Shown here: in pieces, positions 35,230-42,824 of the stretch
Position numbering within the stretch: position 1 is the stretch's first letter
Layout: the number at the start of each line of letters is the position of its first letter
Source: Actinoplanes octamycinicus
GTDB taxonomy: Bacteria; Actinomycetota; Actinomycetes; Mycobacteriales; Micromonosporaceae
Length of the DNA stretch: 64,000 bases
Direction: 5' to 3'
Assembly (NCBI RefSeq): GCF_014205225.1
Contig: NZ_JACHNB010000001.1
Location: forward strand, 3,949,501-4,013,500
Program-made: the position numbers and the translations under genes
The notes under the pieces: generated by a model
What the model saw: the letters and a program-made list of their open reading frames with translations, nothing else
Database searches by the model: none
Told to the model about the DNA's origin: nothing

Positions 35230-36362
35230 TGCTGCTCGCCGACCTGGGCAGGGAGATCCTGCGCGACCTGAGCGGGGCGCCGCCGGCCGATCTCGCGGCG
35301 GTGCTGACGGCCGTACCGAAAACTGTCGGTCTCAAGCCGAGCGGACTCGGCACCTCCGCAGCTCGCGCCTTCCTGCCCCCTCCCCAACCGACAGCAGAGC
35401 CGCGGCTCTTCTGCCCCGGCCCGGTGCGCGACGACCCGGCGCTCGGCGAGCAGGTCAACGAGGCGGTCGTGCGCTGGGCGGCGGAGGCCGGCATCTACCC
35501 CGGGCGCCTGGAGAAGCTGCGGGCGGCGAACTTCGGCCGGCTGGTGATGCTCACCCACCCCGCCACCGACGACCCGGACCGGCTGCTCGCCGCCACGAAA
35601 TGCCTGGTCGCCGAGTGGGCGGCGGACGACTACTACGTGGACGAGGTGGCGCTGGGCGCGGATCCCGCGGTGGTCGGCTCGCGGCTGGCCAACCTGTACG
35701 CGGTGGTCGATCCGCCGGGCCTGCCGCGCGCCTACGCCGGCGACCTGACCCGGCACCACCGGGCCCGGCCGATCTCGGTGGCCTTCCGCGGCGCCCTGGA
35801 CCACCTGTCCCGCTACACCACCGCGGCGCAGTTCGGCCGCTTCCAGCACCAGCTGGCGATCCAGTCGCTGGGCTGGGGCCAGGAGGCGGACTGGCACGCC
35901 AACCGGCGCACCCCACGGGTGTGGGAGTACCTGGTGCAGCGGCACCTGAACAGCTTCCTGCCGCCGATGCTGCTGATCGACGTGCTGGCCGGGTACGTGG
36001 TGCCGCCGGACGAGTTCCACGATCCGCGCACGCGTCGCGCCTTCACCACGGCGGGTACCGCCGCCGTGCTGGTCAACGATCTGTATTCGGCGAGCAACGA
36101 GTCCGATAACGATCACAATCTGCCGTCCGTGCTGGTAGCCACCGAGGGGCTGAGCCATCGGGACGCCGTGCTGCGCACCGTGGAGATCCACAACGAGCTG
36201 ATGACCGACTTCGTGACCGCCGCGGCCGCGCTCGGCGCGACCGGGTCGCCGCAGCTGCGCCGGTTCCTGGCGGACACCTGGGCGTGGCTGGGCGGCAGCC
36301 GGGAGTGGCACGCGACCAGCGGCCGCTATCACTCGTCCGATTCAGGGGGAATCCTGTGTTAA
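35229..36362 (+). CDS. 2-methylisoborneol synthase (terpene cyclase, encapsulin cargo)
   Basis: Class I terpene cyclase of 377 residues that ionises 2-methyl-geranyl diphosphate and closes it to 2-methylisoborneol. Metal motifs are present: Asp-rich DDYYVDE at 133-139, NSE triad N283-D-L-Y-S287-A-S-N-E291, and the RY pair R366-Y367. The first 55-60 residues are not catalytic: a helix (LADLGREILRDLSGAPPADL), then GLKPSGLGTSAARAFLPPPQ, rich in Pro, Gly and Ala. In Streptomyces homologues (about 440 residues) the disordered N-terminus is the shell-targeting part; here it is clearly shorter. The ATG sits in the shell gene's stop (TGATG), and the 3' end overlaps the methyltransferase start by seven bases. 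Confidence 0.92.
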   Translation: MLLADLGREILRDLSGAPPADLAAVLTAVPKTVGLKPSGLGTSAARAFLPPPQPTAEPRLFCPGPVRDDPALGEQVNEAVVRWAAEAGIYPGRLEKLRAANFGRLVMLTHPATDDPDRLLAATKCLVAEWAADDYYVDEVALGADPAVVGSRLANLYAVVDPPGLPRAYAGDLTRHHRARPISVAFRGALDHLSRYTTAAQFGRFQHQLAIQSLGWGQEADWHANRRTPRVWEYLVQRHLNSFLPPMLLIDVLAGYVVPPDEFHDPRTRRAFTTAGTAAVLVNDLYSASNESDNDHNLPSVLVATEGLSHRDAVLRTVEIHNELMTDFVTAAAALGATGSPQLRRFLADTWAWLGGSREWHATSGRYHSSDSGGILC

Positions 36363-37198
36363 CCGCACCCGTGTCACCGCTGCGGACCGATTTCGAACGC
36401 TCGGTCGCCGCCTACTGGAACACCAACCGGGCCGACCCGGTCAACCTGCGGCTCGGTGAGGTGGACGGCCTCTACCACCACCACTACGGGGTGGGCGAGC
36501 CGGACTGGACCGTGCTCGACGGGCCCGGCGAGGGGGTGATCGCCGAGCTGCACCGGCTGGAGAGCGCGCAGGCCGACCTGCTGCTCGACCACCTCGGGCC
36601 GATCGAGCCGGGTGACGCGCTGCTGGACGGTGGGTCCGGACGGGGCGGCACCAGCATGATGGCCAACGCCCGGTTCGGCTGCCGGGTCGACGGGGTGTCG
36701 ATCTCCGAGTACCAGGTCGGCTTCGCCAACGAGCAGGCCGCCCGGCGCGGGGTCGCCGACCAGGTCCGGTTCCATTTCCGGAACATGCTGGAGTCCGGGT
36801 TCGCCGACCGGTCCCGGCAGGCGATCTGGACGAACGAGACGACGATGTACGTCGACCTGTTCGACCTCTACGCGGAGTTCGCCCGGATGCTCGCGTTCGG
36901 CGGGCGGTACGTGTGCATCACCGGCTGCGCGAACGACGCGACCGGCCGGCGGTCCAAGTCGGTCAGCCGGATCAACGAGCACTACACCTGCGACATCCAC
37001 CCGCGCAGCGACTACTTCAAGGCGCTGGCGGCGAACAACCTGGTCCCGATCACCGTGCTGGACCTGACCGCGGCGACCATCCCGTACTGGGAGCTGCGCG
37101 CCCGGTCGGAGGTGGCGACCGGGATCGAGGAGGCTTTTCTCACGGCGTACCGGGAGGGCAGTTTCCACTACCTCCTGATCGCCGCCGACCGGGTCTGA
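36356..37198 (+). CDS. Geranyl diphosphate 2-C-methyltransferase
   Basis: S-adenosylmethionine-dependent C-methyltransferase of 280 residues that makes 2-methyl-geranyl diphosphate, the precursor of 2-methylisoborneol. LLDGGSGRGGTSMMANARFG (from residue 89) is the SAM-binding loop; WNTNRADPVNLRLG and YHHHYGVGEPDWTV at the start, and CDIHPRSDYFKALAANNLVP later, are family-specific. The GTG at 36356 follows CAGGGGGA and lies inside the end of the cyclase gene, so translation is coupled. A strong hairpin terminator follows. Confidence 0.92.
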   Translation: MLTAPVSPLRTDFERSVAAYWNTNRADPVNLRLGEVDGLYHHHYGVGEPDWTVLDGPGEGVIAELHRLESAQADLLLDHLGPIEPGDALLDGGSGRGGTSMMANARFGCRVDGVSISEYQVGFANEQAARRGVADQVRFHFRNMLESGFADRSRQAIWTNETTMYVDLFDLYAEFARMLAFGGRYVCITGCANDATGRRSKSVSRINEHYTCDIHPRSDYFKALAANNLVPITVLDLTAATIPYWELRARSEVATGIEEAFLTAYREGSFHYLLIAADRV

Positions 37199-37218
37199 CC
37201 ACCCCGGCCGGATGCGCC

Positions 37219-37256
37219 GCCGCCGGGGGCCTCGGCCCCCGGCGGCGGTTTGTTTT
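37219..37256 (+). terminator. Rho-independent-like terminator after the 2-MIB operon
   Basis: GCCGCCGGGGGCC pairs perfectly with GGCCCCCGGCGGC across TC, and a T-rich tail (GGTTTGTTTT) follows. It sits 20 bases after the methyltransferase stop. Confidence 0.85.
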
Positions 37257-37280
37257 CCCGCGTCGGGGTACAGGATCGGC

Positions 37281-39080
37281 ATGGCGCTGCCGATCGAGGA
37301 CTACGCGATCATCGCCGACACCCAGACCGCCGCGCTGGTCGGCCGCAACGGCTCGATCGACTGGCTGTGCGTGCCCCGGTTCGACTCCGGGGCGATCTTC
37401 GCGGCGCTTCTCGGCTCGGCCGACAACGGTCACTGGACCCTGAGCCCGGCGGGCGTGGTCACCACCCGGCGCCGCTACCGGGACGAGACGCTGGTGCTGG
37501 AGACCGAGTTCGAGACCGCCGACGGGGTGGCCCGGCTGATCGACTTCATGCCGCCGCGGACCGGCTCGCCGTCGGTGATCCGGATCGTCGAGGGGGTCCG
37601 CGGCCGGGTCGACTTCAGCATGGAGCTGCGGCTGCGCTTCGACTACGGCAAGGTCGTCCCGTGGGTCTACCGGGAGGGCGAGGCGCTGGTCGCGGTGGCC
37701 GGTCCGGACGCCGCCTGGCTGCGCACGCCGGTGGAGCTGCGCGGGGAGAACCTGACCACCAAAGCGGCCTTCTCGGTACGGGCCGGTGACCGCGTCCCGT
37801 TCGTGCTGACCTGGCGTCCCTCGCACCTGCCCGCACCCGAGCCGCTCGACCCGTCGCACGAGCTCGGCGTCACCGAGGGCTACTGGCGCGGCTGGGTGTC
37901 GGCGTGCACCTACGAGGGCGAGTGGCGGGACGCCGTGGTCCGCTCGCTGCTCACCCTGAAAGCGCTGACCTACGCCCCGACCGGCGGCATCGTCGCGGCC
38001 GCCACCACCAGCCTGCCGGAGAAGCTCGGCGGCGTGCGGAACTGGGACTACCGGTTCTGCTGGTTGCGCGACGCCACCATCACCCTGCAGTCGTTGCTCT
38101 ACTCGGGCTTCCAGAGCGAGGCGATCGCCTGGCGCAAGTGGCTGCTGCGGGCGATCGCCGGCAACCCCGAGGAACTGCAGATCATGTACGGCGTGGCCGG
38201 CGAGCGCCGCCTCGACGAGTACCTCGCCGACTGGCTCACCGGGTACGACGGCAACCCGGTCCGGATCGGCAACGCCGCCGCCGAGCAGTTCCAGCTCGAC
38301 GTCTACGGCGAGGTGATGGACGCGCTGCACCAGGGCCGGCGGGCCGGGCTCAAGGCCGACGACCCGTCCTGGGGGCTGCAGGTCAAGCTGATGGAGTTCG
38401 TCGAGGAGCACTGGCAGGACCCGGACGAGGGGATCTGGGAGGTGCGCGGCGGTCCGAAACAGTTCACCCACTCCAAGCTGATGGCCTGGGTGGCGGCGGA
38501 CCGGGCGGTCAAGGCGATCGAGGAGTTCGGGCTGCCCGGGCCGCTGGAGCGCTGGGCCGGGCTGCGCTCCCGGATCTACGACGACATCCTGGCGAACGGG
38601 TACGACCCGGTGCGCAAGACGTTCACCCAGTACTACGGCTCCGAGGAGCTGGACGCCGCGATGCTGATGGTGCCGCTGGTCGGTTTCCTGCCGGCCGACG
38701 ACGAGCGGGTGGCCGGCACCGTCGCGGCGATCGAGAAGCACCTGCTGGTCGACGGGTTCGTGCAGCGGTACACGCAGCACCCGGAGACCGAGGTGGACGG
38801 TCTGCCGCCGGGCGAGGGCGCGTTCCTGGCCTGCACGTTCTGGCTGGCCGACAACTACGCGCTGATGGGCCGGCACGACGAGGCCCGGGAGACGTTCGCC
38901 CGGCTGCTCGCGCTGCGCAACGACGTCGGCCTGCTCTCCGAGGAGTACGACACCGAGGCCGGCCGCCTGGTCGGCAACTTCCCGCAGGCCTTCAGCCACG
39001 TCCCGCTGATCGACACGGCCCGGACCCTGAGCAGCGCGCTCGCGCCGACCGAGGCCCGGGCCGAGGAGGGCCGCAAGTAG
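37281..39080 (+). CDS. GH15-family glycoside hydrolase (glucoamylase/trehalase-like)
   Basis: Protein of 599 residues of the GH15 (glucoamylase-like) family; actinobacterial relatives include trehalases. The opening MALPIEDYAIIADTQTAALV and RNGSIDWLCVPRFDS form the N-terminal beta domain. The (alpha/alpha)6 barrel starts near 220 with GGIVAAATTSLPEKLGGVRN and NWDYRFCWLRDATITLQSLL, the family hallmark. Catalytic Glu candidates are in GIWEVRGGPKQFTHSKLMAW and, near the end, GEGAFLACTFWLADNYALMG. No signal peptide, so it acts in the cytoplasm, fitting trehalose or maltodextrin recycling. The ATG at 37281 is chosen for the conserved N-terminus. It lies after the 2-MIB terminator and is probably independent of it. 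Confidence 0.87.
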   Translation: MALPIEDYAIIADTQTAALVGRNGSIDWLCVPRFDSGAIFAALLGSADNGHWTLSPAGVVTTRRRYRDETLVLETEFETADGVARLIDFMPPRTGSPSVIRIVEGVRGRVDFSMELRLRFDYGKVVPWVYREGEALVAVAGPDAAWLRTPVELRGENLTTKAAFSVRAGDRVPFVLTWRPSHLPAPEPLDPSHELGVTEGYWRGWVSACTYEGEWRDAVVRSLLTLKALTYAPTGGIVAAATTSLPEKLGGVRNWDYRFCWLRDATITLQSLLYSGFQSEAIAWRKWLLRAIAGNPEELQIMYGVAGERRLDEYLADWLTGYDGNPVRIGNAAAEQFQLDVYGEVMDALHQGRRAGLKADDPSWGLQVKLMEFVEEHWQDPDEGIWEVRGGPKQFTHSKLMAWVAADRAVKAIEEFGLPGPLERWAGLRSRIYDDILANGYDPVRKTFTQYYGSEELDAAMLMVPLVGFLPADDERVAGTVAAIEKHLLVDGFVQRYTQHPETEVDGLPPGEGAFLACTFWLADNYALMGRHDEARETFARLLALRNDVGLLSEEYDTEAGRLVGNFPQAFSHVPLIDTARTLSSALAPTEARAEEGRK

Positions 39081-39095
39081 GCCCGGTCCGTCCGG

Positions 39096-39371
39096 TCAGC
39101 GCTTCTCGCAGGCCACCCCATCGGAGTCCCGGTCCATCTTCTTGTTCGCGTTGTAGAGCTTGGTGTTGACGTAGAACGTGGTGACCGGCTTCGTCGCGCC
39201 GCGCACCTTGTCCTTCGCGCCCTTCTTGCCGACGCCGTGCTTATACGCCTTGTTCAGCGCGGTGCAGTTCTGGTACGTCTTCACCGTGGCCGCCCCGGCC
39301 GGCGCGGCGAGGCCGGCACTGCCGCCCGCGACCAGCGCCAGCACGACCGCCCCGCGAATCAGGTTCCGCAT
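39096..39371 (-). CDS. Secreted excalibur calcium-binding domain protein
   Basis: Small secreted protein of 91 residues. Signal peptide MRNLIRGAVVLALVAGGSAG ends at APAGAA. The mature part has NCTALNKAYKHGVGKKGAKD and closes with DRDSDGVACEKR, the excalibur DxDxDGxxCE calcium-binding loop; two cysteines probably pair. The ATG at 39369-39371 follows GAGGAG at ideal spacing. It converges on the GH15 gene. Confidence 0.88.
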   Translation of the reverse strand: MRNLIRGAVVLALVAGGSAGLAAPAGAATVKTYQNCTALNKAYKHGVGKKGAKDKVRGATKPVTTFYVNTKLYNANKKMDRDSDGVACEKR

Positions 39372-40751
<1,380 letters not shown>

Positions 40752-40759
40752 GGCAGGCC

Positions 40760-41983
40760 CTAAGCGACCGCGGCGCGGCGCGGGGAGTACTCCTTCTCCT
40801 CGTACTGCTCGGTCCAGCGGCGGCTGCTCGACTCCAGCGGGTCGGTGTCGTAGACCGACCGGCCGTGGAACCGCTGGGAGTAGTCGAGCATGCCGTCGAC
40901 CAGGCGGTCCACGTCCGGCGCGGGGCGCACCACGAGACGCATGAACTGGCTGGTCATGCCGAGCTTGTTGCCGCACTCCCGGGTCATGATGCCGTGGTTG
41001 GCGACCAGGAAGTCGCGCAGCGCCACGCCGGACCACTCGGTCGGCAGCTTGACCAGGAAGAAGTTGCCCTGCGACGGGAAGACGGTGAGGCCCGGGATGC
41101 GCTGCAGCTCCCGGCCCATCGACCGGCGGTCGCGGCTGAGCAGGCGCAGGCTCTCCTCGTACTCCATCTCGTGCTGCTGGATCATGTGGACCACCTTCTC
41201 CGCGAGGGAGTTCAGGTTCCACTTCGGCAGCGCCTTCGCGATCTTGCCGGCGATCGCCGGGTTGGCCAGCATGTAGCCGAAGCGGATGCCGTGCAGGCCG
41301 AAGTTCTTGCCGAGCGACTTGAGCACCACGGTGTTCGGCCGGATCACCGCGTCCGGGCCGACCGACGGGTAGCGCTCGGCGTCCGAGAAGTCGATGAACG
41401 ACTCGTCGATCACCACCAGGTCCAGGTCGCTGAGCTGGTCCATGAACCGGATCACGTCCCGCCGCGGCAGGTAGTTGCCGTCCGGGTTGTTCACGTTGCA
41501 GACCACCGCGACCCGGGACCGGCGCTCCCGGATGAACTCGACGTACTCCTCCAGGTCGAGCCGGAAGCCGTCGCGCTCCTGCAGCGGGAACATGTCCACC
41601 CGCTTGCCGGTCTCCAGCGGCTGGTCGGTCCACCGGCCGAAGGTCGGGATCGGAATCGCCAGGCTCTCCTTGACCAGCAGGTGGTCGATCCAGGTGATCA
41701 GCTCGGTGGAGCCGTTCGCCATCGCCACCGTCTGCGGGTGCAGGTTGAGCACGCTGGCCAGCTTCTTGGTGATGGTGGCCGAGTCGCTCGGGTAGTACTT
41801 CAGGATGCTCTTCAGCTCCCGGGTGAGCTCGTCGAACATCTCCGGGGTGGGGAAGTACGGGTTGCACGGGATGCAGAAGTCGACGATCTCCGCGCCGTCG
41901 CCGGCCGCTCTGGCCAGGTCGAAGTAGGACGCGCTGTGCGCTCCCTTGTGCAGGATCGCGGTGTCGATTCCGGTCCGTGCCAC
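40760..41983 (-). CDS. PLP-dependent class I/II aminotransferase
   Basis: Fold-type I aminotransferase of 407 residues, resembling histidinol-phosphate aminotransferase and CobD-like enzymes. The Schiff-base lysine is Lys226 in VLKSLGKNFGLHGIRFGYML; VNNPDGNYL (about 164-172) and VVIDESFIDFSD (Asp193) bind the cofactor; ANGSTELITWIDHL is the phosphate loop. The N-terminal part IVDFCIPCNPYFPTPEMFDE is family-typical. Start GTG or ATG region at 41983 gives MARTGIDTAILHKGAHSAS. No neighbouring biosynthetic gene reveals the substrate. Confidence 0.85.
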   Translation of the reverse strand: MARTGIDTAILHKGAHSASYFDLARAAGDGAEIVDFCIPCNPYFPTPEMFDELTRELKSILKYYPSDSATITKKLASVLNLHPQTVAMANGSTELITWIDHLLVKESLAIPIPTFGRWTDQPLETGKRVDMFPLQERDGFRLDLEEYVEFIRERRSRVAVVCNVNNPDGNYLPRRDVIRFMDQLSDLDLVVIDESFIDFSDAERYPSVGPDAVIRPNTVVLKSLGKNFGLHGIRFGYMLANPAIAGKIAKALPKWNLNSLAEKVVHMIQQHEMEYEESLRLLSRDRRSMGRELQRIPGLTVFPSQGNFFLVKLPTEWSGVALRDFLVANHGIMTRECGNKLGMTSQFMRLVVRPAPDVDRLVDGMLDYSQRFHGRSVYDTDPLESSSRRWTEQYEEKEYSPRRAAVA

Positions 41984-42097
41984 GGTGTCCTCCCGATGCC
42001 TCGGTGACGTTGCCGCACCCGGGTACGCGCCTCGGAGCCCGATCGTTCACACCATCGTTGATCCACCCGGAGGTTTAAGCCGGAGGAAAGGAACATC

Positions 42098-42271
42098 ATG
42101 CGGGGGATCGTGCGTACCGGATTGATCGGATGTGTGGTGCTCGGATCGGTGACCGTGGCGGACGAGGCGCGCGCCCGGCCCGGCAGCGGGGAACCGGTGC
42201 GGGCCGTGCGGTGGACGGTGGACGGCGCCCACCGGCCACCGCTGCTCGGGGACCTGCGCGGGGGTCGCTGA
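42098..42271 (+). CDS. Very short secreted protein (57 residues)
   Basis: Short open frame, MRGIVRTGLIGCVVLGSVTV then ADEARARPGSGEPVRAVRWT, ending RGGR. The N-terminus has a positively charged start, a hydrophobic core and an Ala-x-Ala-like site (DEARA), so it may be exported. A very good ribosome site (GGAGGAAAGGA) precedes the ATG, which is the main reason to accept it. Function unknown. The shared palindromic operator of the next operon begins six bases after its stop. Confidence 0.5.
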   Translation: MRGIVRTGLIGCVVLGSVTVADEARARPGSGEPVRAVRWTVDGAHRPPLLGDLRGGR

Positions 42272-42276
42272 CGCTT

Positions 42277-42293
42277 TCACCCCCGTCGGATGA
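42277..42293. promoter_or_regulatory. Dyad operator, site A
   Basis: TCACCCCCGTCGGATGA: half-sites TCAYCC and GGRTGA around five bases. The site lies 36 bases before the DUF6069 start. The 23-base neighbourhood (42273-42295) differs at one base from the reverse complement of 48604-48626. Confidence 0.65.
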
Positions 42294-42329
42294 GGCGGTC
42301 ATGGCCGGGGCCCGGCGATCCTCAGCGCC

Positions 42330-42812
42330 ATGACCGTCGAACCTGTCAAACCCACTGTCAACGCCGGGAAGCTGTGGGCCGGCGGGGGCGCCACCGCGGC
42401 GGTGGCGGCATTGATCGCCATCGCCGGGATTCTGCTCGGGCGCGGAATCTTCGACGTCGACGTGCTCGCGCCGAAGGGCGAGGGCGCCTGGGGGGACGCC
42501 AGCACCGGCTGGTACGCCCTGGGCGCCGCCGGCGCCGCGCTGCTCGCCACCGGCCTGGTGCACGTGCTGATCCTGACCACCCCACGGCCGATGCGGTTCT
42601 TCGGCTGGGTGGTCGGGCTGGCCACCGTCTCGGCGATGCTCGCGCCGTTCGTCACCGACGCCAGCCGGGCCTCGCAGTTCTACACCGCCGGGCTCAACAT
42701 GATCATCGGCATCGCGATCGGCTCGCTGGTCGCCGGCACCGCCCGGGCCGCGACCCGGCTGGTCCGCAGCACGCCGCCCGCGCCGCGGCCCTACCCGCAG
42801 CAGTACCGGTAG
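42330..42812 (+). CDS. DUF6069-like four-helix membrane protein
   Basis: Integral membrane protein of 160 residues with four hydrophobic helices: AVAALIAIAGILLGRGI, ALGAAGAALLATGLVHVLIL, FFGWVVGLATVSAMLAPFVT and GLNMIIGIAIGSLVAGTA. This matches the DUF6069 layout. The C-terminus is basic and Pro-rich. It is the first gene of an operon whose second gene is the P-type ATPase (12-base gap), so an accessory or stress role at the membrane is inferred. The dyad operator TCACCCCCGTCGGATGA lies 36 bases before the start. Confidence 0.7.
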   Translation: MTVEPVKPTVNAGKLWAGGGATAAVAALIAIAGILLGRGIFDVDVLAPKGEGAWGDASTGWYALGAAGAALLATGLVHVLILTTPRPMRFFGWVVGLATVSAMLAPFVTDASRASQFYTAGLNMIIGIAIGSLVAGTARAATRLVRSTPPAPRPYPQQYR

Positions 42813-42824
42813 AGGGCGGCCGCG

